Source: JANRKT01 sp033763355
GTDB taxonomy: Bacteria > Bacteroidota > Bacteroidia > Chitinophagales > Chitinophagaceae
Assembly: GCA_033763355.1 (NCBI GenBank)
Contig: JANRKT010000228.1
Span: 1-12,340, forward strand
Length of the DNA stretch: 12,340 bases
Direction: 5' to 3'
The notes below the pieces were generated by a model. That model worked only from the letters and a program-made list of their open reading frames with translations. It ran no database searches and was not told where the DNA came from. Below are positions 6,309 to 12,340 of the stretch, in pieces. Each line of letters starts with the position of its first letter. The stretch's first letter is position 1. A program made the position numbers and the translations under genes.

Positions 6309-7469
6309 TCAGCTTACGGTATTGGGCGATGAAACCATACTCAGTATTTCTTCATTAATTGCTTCAATGAACTCTTCGGCATCTTTTTTCTTCAGCGCCA
6401 GCGAAGGCAACAGGCGAATAACACTTGGTTTGGCTTCGCCGGTAAAAATTTTATGTTTCCACAAAAGATTTTTACGCAGGTCTTTCAATTCGTCAGGAAC
6501 ATCAAAGCCAATCATCAGCCCCCGGCCACGTATATTTTTCAAGCGGGGGATTTTTCTCAGTTCACTCACTAAGTATTCACCCACTTCTGTTGCATGCTGC
6601 AGCAGTTTTTCTTTTTCTATTACTTCAAGCACGGCTAACGCTGCGGCACAGGCTAAATGATTGCCCCCGAATGTAGTACCCAACATAAAATGCTTTGGTT
6701 TTATATGAGGGGCTATTATAATCCCGGCTACAGGAAAGCCGTTGCCCATACCTTTTGCCATACTGTAAATGTCGGCATCAACCCCTGCAAAATCATGACT
6801 GAAAAATTTACCACTCCTTCCGTAACCGCATTGTACGCTGTCGGCGATATATAATGCTCCGTACTGGTCGCAGTGCTTCCTTATTTTTTGCAAAAACGAA
6901 TTATTGGCAACATTAATTCCCCCAACGCCCTGTATGCCTTCAATGATAACAGCCGAAATTTCATTGCCTGAATTCTTGAAACATTCTTCCAGCGCCGCTT
7001 CATCATTAAAAGGAAGGAAGATGACATTATCCGTTTCATTTACGGGTGCAACAAGATTGGGGTTATCTGTTGCAGCTACAGCCAGCGATGTACGTCCATG
7101 AAATGATTTGGAGAAAGCAATGATTTTTTTCCTGCCGTTGTGAAATGAAGCCAGCTTCAATGCATTTTCATTGGCTTCGGCCCCGCTGTTGCACAAAAAA
7201 AGCTGGTAATTTTCTTTACCGCTTACCCTGCCAAATGCATCAGCAAGCTGCTGCTGTATAGGAATACGTACAGAATTGGAATAAAATGCAATCTGGTGAA
7301 GTTGTTCTTCTATGCGGTTTACCCAATGGGGATGGGTATGACCGATTGATATTACAGCATGGCCCCCATAGAGGTCAAGATATTGTTCACCCTTATCATC
7401 CCATACATAAGATCCTTTTGCTTTTACAATGCTGATCTCGTTGATGGGATATACGTCAAAAAGTTTCAT
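6309..7469 (-). CDS. argD: N-acetyl/succinylornithine aminotransferase
   Basis: This class III PLP aminotransferase converts the N-acylglutamate semialdehyde to N-acylornithine using glutamate. Numbered from the ATG at 7469 (386 residues): LYGGHAVISIGHTHP near 33-47, CNSGAEANENALK near 93-105, FHGRT near 123-127, ADSVQCGYGRSG near 209-220 with the PLP-binding Asp at ~210, and SMAKGMGNGFP with the Schiff-base Lys at ~239. The frame extends to a TTG at 7535, adding 22 residues of which about ten are encoded by repeat R7. MKLFDVYPIN at 7469 is the typical beginning and has GGAGG eight bases upstream, so 7469 is chosen. It is followed 2 bp later by argF'. Confidence 0.94.
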   Translation of the reverse strand: MKLFDVYPINEISIVKAKGSYVWDDKGEQYLDLYGGHAVISIGHTHPHWVNRIEEQLHQIAFYSNSVRIPIQQQLADAFGRVSGKENYQLFLCNSGAEANENALKLASFHNGRKKIIAFSKSFHGRTSLAVAATDNPNLVAPVNETDNVIFLPFNDEAALEECFKNSGNEISAVIIEGIQGVGGINVANNSFLQKIRKHCDQYGALYIADSVQCGYGRSGKFFSHDFAGVDADIYSMAKGMGNGFPVAGIIIAPHIKPKHFMLGTTFGGNHLACAAALAVLEVIEKEKLLQHATEVGEYLVSELRKIPRLKNIRGRGLMIGFDVPDELKDLRKNLLWKHKIFTGEAKPSVIRLLPSLALKKKDAEEFIEAINEEILSMVSSPNTVS

Positions 7470-7474
7470 TGCGG

Positions 7475-7501
7475 CCCCCTCCAAACCTCCCCAAAGGGAG
7501 G
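7475..7501. repeat. Palindromic repeat R7 in the argD leader, supplying a Shine-Dalgarno-like GGAGG
   Basis: On the minus strand the stem CCTCCC-TTTG-GGGAGG (7486-7501) is followed by the tail TTTGGAGGGGGC. The GGAGG of the tail (7478-7482) ends eight bases before the argD ATG. Confidence 0.75.
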
Positions 7502-7547
7502 CATGTTGTTTTGTTTTGAGAATTTTATTATTCAAAAAGCCTTCAAA

Positions 7548-7576
7548 TCCTCACCCGAAGCGGGGAGCAGAAGAGG
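7548..7576. repeat. Degenerate repeat R8 behind argC
   Basis: The minus strand reads CCTCTTCTG, CTCCCCGCTTCGGG, then TGAGGATTTGAAGG: a short CCCG/CGGG core and a tail like TTTGAGG. It lies within the 109-bp argC-argD gap, about 45 bp from R7. It looks like a decayed copy. Confidence 0.4.
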
Positions 7577-7578
7577 CG

Positions 7579-8595
7579 TTAAAAATAACTTGCTTTTAAT
7601 TTTAACCCTGCACATTCATCAGTTCCAAACATCAGGTTCATGTTCTGCACTGCCTGGCCAGATGCCCCTTTCAATAAATTATCAATGGCAGAATGAACAA
7701 CCAGCTTACTTCCTACTTTCTCTAATTGAATAACACATTTGTTGGTGTTCACCACCTGTTTTAAGAAAATCGCATCCTGGTTAATGACAGTAAACGGATG
7801 ATCAGCATAAAAGTCTTTGTATAATTTTACCAGCTTTTCAATTTTCCATTCGCAGTGAATTTGCGAACTGATGAAAATACCCCTCGTAAAGTCTCCTCTC
7901 CACGGAACAAAGTTTATAGATATCTCCCCTTTTGGCTGCAGTTGTTTTAAAGACTGACCAATTTCACCAAGGTGCTGATGGGTGAGTGTTTTATATGCTT
8001 GTATATTGTTTGCTCTCCAACTGAAATGAGATGTAACTGTCAGTCCCTGCCCGGCGCCGGTTGATCCTGTAATACCTGTTGTATAAACTTCGTCAAGCAA
8101 ACCTGATTTAGCAAGCGGCAATAAGCCCAATTGGATAGAAGTGGCAAAACATCCCGGGTTGGCAATATTATCAGCCTTGCGGATAACTTGTTTATTCAGT
8201 TCAGGAAGCCCGTAAACAAATTTGCGGTTGCCAACTGCCGCCTGCGGAGCAAGTCGAAAATCCTGTGAAAGGTCAATTATCTTAATGTGGCCGGGTATTT
8301 TATTTTCACTTAAAAATTTCTTTGCTTCACCATGACCCACGCATACAAACAACACATCTATTCCATCGCTCAATTCTCCCGTAAACTGTAAATCTGTTTC
8401 TCCCACCAAATCCTGGTGCACAGCATATAGGTAATTACCTGCATTGCTTTTGCTGTGCACAAAAGCAATCTCGGCTTTGGGGTGATTAATCAGTAACCTG
8501 ATCAGTTCACCACCTGTATATCCGGCCCCGCCAATAATCCCGGCCCTCACTAAACCTGCCCTTTTTGCAGAACCGCTATTTTTTATATTGCTCAT
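7579..8595 (-). CDS. argC: N-acetyl-gamma-glutamyl-phosphate reductase
   Basis: It reduces N-acylglutamyl phosphate to the semialdehyde with NADPH. An N-terminal Rossmann motif, GIIGGAGYTGGEL at 19-31, is followed by the catalytic Cys149 in NPGCFAT and the active-site His in HQHLGEI (206-212). The length of 338 residues fits the family. The ATG at 8595 gives a 15-residue lead (MSNIKNSGSAKRAGL) before V-RAGIIGG; homologs often begin at that point, and a GTG at 8550 is an alternative start. It lies 48 bp behind argG, with repeat R9 in between. Confidence 0.95.
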   Translation of the reverse strand: MSNIKNSGSAKRAGLVRAGIIGGAGYTGGELIRLLINHPKAEIAFVHSKSNAGNYLYAVHQDLVGETDLQFTGELSDGIDVLFVCVGHGEAKKFLSENKIPGHIKIIDLSQDFRLAPQAAVGNRKFVYGLPELNKQVIRKADNIANPGCFATSIQLGLLPLAKSGLLDEVYTTGITGSTGAGQGLTVTSHFSWRANNIQAYKTLTHQHLGEIGQSLKQLQPKGEISINFVPWRGDFTRGIFISSQIHCEWKIEKLVKLYKDFYADHPFTVINQDAIFLKQVVNTNKCVIQLEKVGSKLVVHSAIDNLLKGASGQAVQNMNLMFGTDECAGLKLKASYF

Positions 8596-8610
8596 ATAGT
8601 TGAAGTTTTC

Positions 8611-8664
8611 TCAGGCCCCTCCTTAGGAGGGCCTGCCTGCCGGTCAGGCAGGGTTTGGGGAGGC
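8611..8664. repeat. Composite palindromic repeat R9: one palindrome nested in another
   Basis: First stem CCCTCC-TTA-GGAGGG (8617-8631), then a second stem CCTGCCTG-CCGGT-CAGGCAGG (8632-8652), then the tail GTTTGGGGAGG. The tail is the kind that normally follows the first palindrome directly, so the second unit appears to have been inserted between palindrome and tail. It encodes the last residues of ArgG (DASPNPA) and its stop. Confidence 0.8.
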
Positions 8665-9852
8665 GTCTTTTTGAACAGCAGTCCAGATAGAAGTCTGGTT
8701 ACCGAAAATTTTTGAGAAACCCCTTACATCCTGGCCGGTAAACCCTGTATTCATCTCACCGTATTTACCAAACTTGCTATTCATCAAATCATATTTTGAT
8801 TCAATGCCCGTAACCTGGAAACGGTAAGGCATCAGTTGCACAAACACATCTCCTGTTACATTTTGCTGAGTGTTTTCAAGGAATGCTTCAATATCCCTCA
8901 TCACCGGGTCGAGTATCTGACCTTCATGCAGCCAGTTGCCATAAAACTGCGCCAACTGGTCTTTCCATTGCAACTGCCATTTGGTAAGCACATGCTTTTC
9001 CAGTGCATGATGTGCCTTTAAAATAACCATTGGCGCTGCCGCTTCAAATCCCACACGGCCTTTAATGCCGATGATGGTGTCGCCCACGTGAATATCCCTG
9101 CCTATGCCATAAGGCCCTGCAATGCTTTGTAAATATTGGATGGCTTCTGAAGGATGGTCGAAGGATTTATTATTTACAGTTTTTAATTCCCCTTTTACAA
9201 AACCCAGTTTTACTTCCTCACTTCCTGTTTTAGTTACCTGCGTGGGCCATGCTTCTTCAGGCAACATGCCTTTTGAAGAAAGTGTTTCTTTTCCGCCAAC
9301 GCTTGTGCCCCATAAGCCTTTGTTGATGGAATACATGGCTTTCTCAAAATTCATCTCCACGCCTTTCTGCTTCAGGTAAGCAATTTCTTCTTCACGGCTT
9401 AATTTCAAATCACGTATCGGGGTAATGATCTCAACCCCGGGGATCATGATGTGAAAGATCATATCAAACCTTACCTGGTCATTGCCTGCCCCGGTACTCC
9501 CATGTGCCACGGCATCAGCATTTAATTTTTTTACGTGCTCTGCTATATGCAATGCCTGGCTCAGCCTTTCGGCGCTTACACTCAATGGATAAGTGTTGTT
9601 CTTTAATACATTCCCGTAAATAAGATACCTGATGATGCGGTCGTAATAAGTTTTTACAGCGTTAACAGTTGTATGTGTCTTTACCCCCAGGTTGTAAGCA
9701 TGCTGTTCAACCTGCTTCAGTTCTTCCGGGCTGAAACCGCCCGTGTTTACAATAATGCTGTGTACTTCGTACCCTTTTTCTTCACTGAGGTATTTAACAC
9801 AGTAAGAAGTATCCAAACCACCGCTGAAGCCCAATACTACTTTTGTCGCCAT
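8644..9852 (-). CDS. argG: Argininosuccinate synthase
   Basis: It joins citrulline and aspartate with ATP to form argininosuccinate. The N-type ATP pyrophosphatase loop FSGGLDTS is at 9-16, AHGSTGAGNDQVRFD lies near residues 115-129, and the citrulline/aspartate-binding region follows with SINKGLWGTSVGG. The length of 402 residues matches the family. The C-terminal DASPNPA is encoded by the tail of repeat R9, so the native end was probably a few residues different. The start at 9852 (MATKVVLGFSGG) puts the ATP loop at the usual place. It lies 17 bp after the GNAT gene and is probably co-transcribed with it. Confidence 0.96.
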   Translation of the reverse strand: MATKVVLGFSGGLDTSYCVKYLSEEKGYEVHSIIVNTGGFSPEELKQVEQHAYNLGVKTHTTVNAVKTYYDRIIRYLIYGNVLKNNTYPLSVSAERLSQALHIAEHVKKLNADAVAHGSTGAGNDQVRFDMIFHIMIPGVEIITPIRDLKLSREEEIAYLKQKGVEMNFEKAMYSINKGLWGTSVGGKETLSSKGMLPEEAWPTQVTKTGSEEVKLGFVKGELKTVNNKSFDHPSEAIQYLQSIAGPYGIGRDIHVGDTIIGIKGRVGFEAAAPMVILKAHHALEKHVLTKWQLQWKDQLAQFYGNWLHEGQILDPVMRDIEAFLENTQQNVTGDVFVQLMPYRFQVTGIESKYDLMNSKFGKYGEMNTGFTGQDVRGFSKIFGNQTSIWTAVQKDASPNPA

Positions 9853-9869
9853 AATTTTATTGAAAGAAA

Positions 9870-10595
9870 TTAAAAGTTAAAAAGATGGTGGAAGAATGAT
9901 TTTGCCTTGTTGCCCCCGTTTCCATTCTCACCTTTTGCAGAAGAACTTTTCAGGAACGGCTGCAGCAATTTCCATTGCTTGATGCGCAGCAAACGTTCAA
10001 ACACACTTTGTTTTTCCTCAAAAAATTCTTTGGTTTCCTCCGGTTCATAATGGTCTTTCGGGTCGTAGAGCATGGCGGTGCACATGCAGTTCTTTCTTTC
10101 CTTGCTCATCAATATGTCGTAATTCACGCAGCTTTTGCAACCTGCCCAGAAGGCTTCGTCCTGTGTTAATTCAGAATAAGTAACAGGCTCATAACCCAGT
10201 TCGCTGTTTATCTTCATTACAGCAAGGCCGGTAGTTAACCCGAAAATTTTCGCTTCGGGGTATTTCTGCCTGCTTAAGCCGAAGATTTTTTTCTTGATGG
10301 CTTTGGCCAATCCGCCTTTCCTGTACTGCGGGGCCACAATCAAACCGGAGTTGGCCACATATTCGCCATGGCCCCATGTTTCTATATAACAAAAACCCGC
10401 CCATGTGCCATCTTTGTGCAATGCAATTACTGCTTTGCCTTCTTTCATTTTTTCCTTGATGTATTCGGGGCTGCGTTTGGCAATACCTGTGCCGCGGGCA
10501 AGGGCTGACGATGCCATTTCATCACAAATGGTTTCGGCAAACTGCTCATGGCTTTCACTGGCTATAAGAATCTGGAAGTCCTGAAGATTTTCCAT
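9870..10595 (-). CDS. GNAT acyltransferase, candidate N-acylglutamate synthase of the operon
   Basis: First gene of the operon, 241 residues. The acyl-CoA-binding motif A is SGLIVAPQYRKGGLAKAI at 83-100, with R92-x-x-G95-x-A97, which is typical of GNAT. The segment 151-172 has CKSC (Cys153, Cys156) and CMC (Cys170, Cys172), a four-Cys cluster that could bind zinc; this is not standard in GNATs. The polar C-terminal tail carries GENGNGG. No other glutamate N-acyltransferase (argA, argJ) is in the window, and the position before argG-argC-argD-argF'-argB suggests the missing first step: acylation of glutamate with acetyl- or succinyl-CoA. That role rests on context; the sequence itself shows only the fold. 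The ATG at 10595 is preceded at 20-32 bp by a GTTAAC dyad. Confidence 0.8.
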   Translation of the reverse strand: MENLQDFQILIASESHEQFAETICDEMASSALARGTGIAKRSPEYIKEKMKEGKAVIALHKDGTWAGFCYIETWGHGEYVANSGLIVAPQYRKGGLAKAIKKKIFGLSRQKYPEAKIFGLTTGLAVMKINSELGYEPVTYSELTQDEAFWAGCKSCVNYDILMSKERKNCMCTAMLYDPKDHYEPEETKEFFEEKQSVFERLLRIKQWKLLQPFLKSSSAKGENGNGGNKAKSFFHHLFNF

Positions 10596-10614
10596 TGTTG
10601 CTGACTTGAAACTT

Positions 10615-10627
10615 GTTAACGGTTAAC
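10615..10627. promoter_or_regulatory. GTTAAC-G-GTTAAC dyad before the first arg gene
   Basis: Two copies of the self-complementary GTTAAC are separated by one base, giving a dyad-symmetric 13-mer ending 20 bp upstream of the GNAT start. It does not resemble the ArgR box. It overlaps the closing strand of the predicted leader RNA by three bases. A binding role is only a guess. Confidence 0.3.
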
Positions 10628-10836
10628 CTGAACAAAATAATGAAGGGATAAAGCCCGGTATCCGGGTTTCATAGCCCCGCTGCCTGAGCAGGTACTATGA
10701 CCAATGGGTATCAACGTCGTACCCAAAAGGGATTTGGTCGGCATGTAAAAACTGTTCCTGGCAGAACAGGAAAAACCCAACGCAATGTAGTGCTCAGCAA
10801 CAGGCCAAACACATCAGCGGAGATTATGGTCAGGTT
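10625..10836 (-). ncRNA. Predicted structured leader RNA of the arg operon (unrecognised class)
   Basis: Read on the minus strand: closing helix AACCTGA/TCAGGTT (10830-10836 with 10625-10631); ATAAT/ATTAT (10823-10827 with 10637-10641); a 14-bp helix with one bulged G, CTGAGCA/TGCTCAG plus CCTGTTG/CAGCGGG (10791-10804 with 10676-10690). The last of these encloses hairpins CTGTTC/GAACAG (10752-10769) followed by UUUUU, and GACCAA/TTGGTC (10699-10739) carrying GGGTA/TACCC. A CCCGG-ATA-CCGGG hairpin sits at 10654-10666. Two U-G pairs in the long helix become C-A mismatches on the plus strand, which favours the minus strand. Against this, a T6 run ends the structure on the plus strand (10835-10840). 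It matches no riboswitch I know. Confidence 0.45.
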
Positions 10837-10845
10837 TTTTGTCAT
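10711..10845 (-). CDS. Possible 44-residue leader peptide ending Arg-Arg-stop
   Basis: The ORF begins ATG ACA AAA AAC at 10845 and ends GTA CGA CGT TGA at 10711. The final CGA-CGT-TGA is exactly the nine-base loop of the GGGTA/TACCC hairpin. It contains four Arg codons in 44. The ATG lies 2 bases after the promoter-like TAACATTG, so translation would have to be leaderless or start at an internal GTG/TTG, and the ORF runs through the RNA helices. Chance is a serious alternative. Confidence 0.22.
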   Translation of the reverse strand: MTKNLTIISADVFGLLLSTTLRWVFPVLPGTVFTCRPNPFWVRR

Positions 10846-11041
10846 TTCAATGTTAGATAAACGATGTATAAAAATGTTTAATTATGCAAAAAAACATCTT
10901 TTTTTCATAATAAAGACAAAAAATTTCAGGATAATCCCTTTTTGCAGCGAAATGTTTCAAAACACATTATCAGCGGAAAAATAGAGGGACGGCTGTAACT
11001 GATTTTCTTAAAGGCTTAATGTAACTTGACCCTCTTAAAAC
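10846..11041. other. AT-rich divergent intergenic region
   Basis: It lies between the arg leader and the M28 peptidase. It is rich in A and T runs (10880-10925) and would hold the promoters for both directions. No convincing TTTG/TAnnTTTG pair is visible for the peptidase; TAACTTGA near 11022 is only a partial match. No gene is supported here. Confidence 0.5.
10848..10855 (-). promoter_or_regulatory. Bacteroidetes -7 promoter element (TAACATTG) for the arg operon
   Basis: The minus strand reads TAACATTG, which matches the consensus TAnnTTTG except for one base. A clear TTTG at -33 is missing; only a T-rich stretch is present. Transcription would begin near 10842, directly at the 5' end of the predicted leader RNA, which makes it more credible. 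Confidence 0.35.
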
Positions 11042-12331
11042 ATGTATATGCTTTTCAGGATAACCTTTATTTTATGTTTTGTTGTTTCAGCAGCGCATGC
11101 GCAAAAGATTGACCGGCTGATTAAAGAAAAAAATATCCGCCGTATTGAAACCACCCTTGCAGCAGATGACATGGCCGGCCGCAAACCCGGTACAGCGGGT
11201 ATTGAAAAAGCGGCAACATTTATTGCTGCTGAATTTAAAAACGCAAAACTTGAAAAATGGGCCGGAAGCGAAACCTATCTGCAGCATTTCAGCATGTATA
11301 GTTTTGTTACAGAAACTGCGGAAGTTGAGATGAACGGATCAAAGCTGGATGAAAAAAATTTTCACATCATAACTGCACAGGAATTGCTTAACTGGGACAA
11401 TAATACTGCTGTTGAGAAGTTGAGCATCAAAGCAGGGGATAACCCTTCGGGTGTGCTGTCAAATGTTTTTGGAGCTTCAGGAAATGTACTGGTTGTTATG
11501 GATACTTCACACCGCAATGTATTTAACCGGGTAAAAAGGTACCGCCCCGAACGAATGAGCAAAGAAGGCGCACTGGTATTTGTTTTAAGCGCTGATGCGG
11601 CAGGTGAGTTTAAAATATCAGCAAAGAATAAAGTAACAGAAAAGAAATTTTTTAATGTGGTGGGCATCATCCCCGGCAAAAGCAGGCCGGATGAATATGT
11701 GATCTTCTCCGCCCATTACGATCACCTTGGTATTGGCAAACCCAATGCAGAACAGGATTCAATTTTTAACGGCGCCAACGATGATGCATCCGGCACTACA
11801 GCGGTAATTGCACTGGCAAGATATTTTAAAAAAATAAAGCAGAATGAAAGGACACTGGTATTTGCCGCTTTTACCGCTGAAGAATCGGGCGGTTTTGGTT
11901 CGCAGTATTTTTCAAAACAGTTTGACCCAGGCAAAGTGATGGCCATGTTTAATATTGAAATGATAGGGACAGACAGCAAATGGGGAAAGAATTCCGCTTA
12001 TATTACCGGTTATGAAAAAACCGATATGGGAAAGATCATGCAGCAGAATTTAGAAGGCACGGGCTTCCTGTTTCAGCCCGATCCTTATCCTGATCAGCAG
12101 TTGTTTTACCGTTCAGACAATGCCACCCTGGCCAGGCTGGGCGTTCCGGCGCACACCATTTCCACTTCCAAAATGGACAGCGAAAAATATTACCATACAC
12201 AGGATGATGAAGCGGAAACACTTGACCTGAAGAACATGACAGAGATCATCAAAGCCATTGCATTGAGCTCAAGGAGTATTGTAGCGGGTAAGGATACGCC
12301 GGGGCGGGTGAATACGGGGGAGCTGAGGTAG
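11042..12331 (+). CDS. Secreted M28 family metallopeptidase
   Basis: The protein has 429 residues with a signal peptide at 1-20 (hydrophobic core LFRITFILCFVVSAA, likely signal peptidase I site AHA|Q), so it acts in the periplasm or outside. The zinc ligands of family M28 are present in order: His225-x-Asp227 in SAHYDH, Asp247 in NGANDDASG, Glu280-Glu281 in FTAEESGG, Glu306 in NIEMIG, and His385 in YYHTQDD. Position 306 is Asp in the best-known members (DM-x-G) and Glu here, a substitution that can still bind zinc. It is expected to be a di-zinc aminopeptidase or carboxypeptidase-like enzyme; the substrate cannot be told. The ATG at 11042 is used, and Met3 (11048) is possible. It is transcribed away from the arg operon and its link to it is unknown. 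Confidence 0.92.
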   Translation: MYMLFRITFILCFVVSAAHAQKIDRLIKEKNIRRIETTLAADDMAGRKPGTAGIEKAATFIAAEFKNAKLEKWAGSETYLQHFSMYSFVTETAEVEMNGSKLDEKNFHIITAQELLNWDNNTAVEKLSIKAGDNPSGVLSNVFGASGNVLVVMDTSHRNVFNRVKRYRPERMSKEGALVFVLSADAAGEFKISAKNKVTEKKFFNVVGIIPGKSRPDEYVIFSAHYDHLGIGKPNAEQDSIFNGANDDASGTTAVIALARYFKKIKQNERTLVFAAFTAEESGGFGSQYFSKQFDPGKVMAMFNIEMIGTDSKWGKNSAYITGYEKTDMGKIMQQNLEGTGFLFQPDPYPDQQLFYRSDNATLARLGVPAHTISTSKMDSEKYYHTQDDEAETLDLKNMTEIIKAIALSSRSIVAGKDTPGRVNTGELR

Positions 12332-12340
12332 TTACATTGA

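Noticed and set aside
8550..8595. N-terminal 15 residues of ArgC as a repeat remnant
   Set aside because: The DNA shows only a weak similarity to the repeat tail and no palindrome; start choice between ATG 8595 and GTG 8550 is left open.
9900..9945. SSSAKGENGNGG tail of the GNAT as another repeat-derived insertion
   Set aside because: The DNA lacks a clear palindrome or the TTTGAGG tail; ordinary low-complexity tail is as likely.
10640..10680. SAM-I riboswitch, because of CTATGAAACCCGG
   Set aside because: Only one short block resembles the SAM-I core; the kink-turn and the GGAGGGACTGG-like block are absent.
10697..10984. 95-residue plus-strand ORF in the divergent intergenic region
   Set aside because: It has no recognisable domain, runs through the predicted RNA structure and A/T runs, and the translation is dominated by low-complexity and basic residues.
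1..12340. CRISPR array, tRNA or rRNA genes
   Set aside because: No regularly spaced direct repeats and no tRNA or rRNA sequence was recognised on either strand.

Overview
The window looks like a chromosomal segment of a Bacteroidetes bacterium, probably a Chitinophagaceae-like member of the Sphingobacteria. The grounds are the type of arginine genes present (an acyl-ornithine carbamoyltransferase of the Bacteroides succinylornithine type instead of an ornithine carbamoyltransferase), weak Shine-Dalgarno sequences, a TAnnTTTG-like promoter element, and GC-rich palindromic repeats (CCCCT-AA-AGGGG, CCTGCCTG..CAGGCAGG) of a kind I recall as common in that phylum. No database search was possible, so the taxon is an inference.

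Layout, right to left, since nearly everything is on the minus strand. At 9870-10595 lies a GNAT acyltransferase that probably supplies the N-acylglutamate synthase step. It is followed by argG (8644-9852), argC (7579-8595), argD (6309-7469), argF' (5311-6306), an argB that is fused in frame to an N-terminal DUF559 nuclease-like domain (4065-5303), an argE-like M20 deacylase (2999-4072) and argH (1569-2900). Together they make a nearly complete acylated-ornithine route from glutamate to arginine: GNAT (acyl-Glu), ArgB (acyl-Glu-phosphate), ArgC (semialdehyde), ArgD (acyl-ornithine), ArgF' (acyl-citrulline), ArgE (citrulline), ArgG (argininosuccinate), ArgH (arginine). Val90 of ArgF' favours succinylated rather than acetylated intermediates. 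Behind argH, a membrane-anchored patatin-like hydrolase (1443 to beyond base 1) is cut by the window edge.

The region 10596-11041 separates the arg operon from a divergent, secreted M28 metallopeptidase (11042-12331, plus strand). On the minus strand it can fold into a multi-branched RNA of about 210 nt, which may be the leader of the arg operon. A small ORF in it ends Arg-Arg-stop exactly in a hairpin loop.

The most striking feature is a set of short palindromic repeats that have entered the operon, both between genes and in frame inside the conserved enzymes ArgH, ArgB (three copies) and ArgF', and at the C-terminal ends of ArgF' and ArgG. The DUF559 module fused to ArgB sits between one such repeat and a degenerate relic. 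This suggests a repeat/nuclease mobile system comparable in logic to REP elements and their RAYT transposases, which has captured the translation start of an essential biosynthetic gene.
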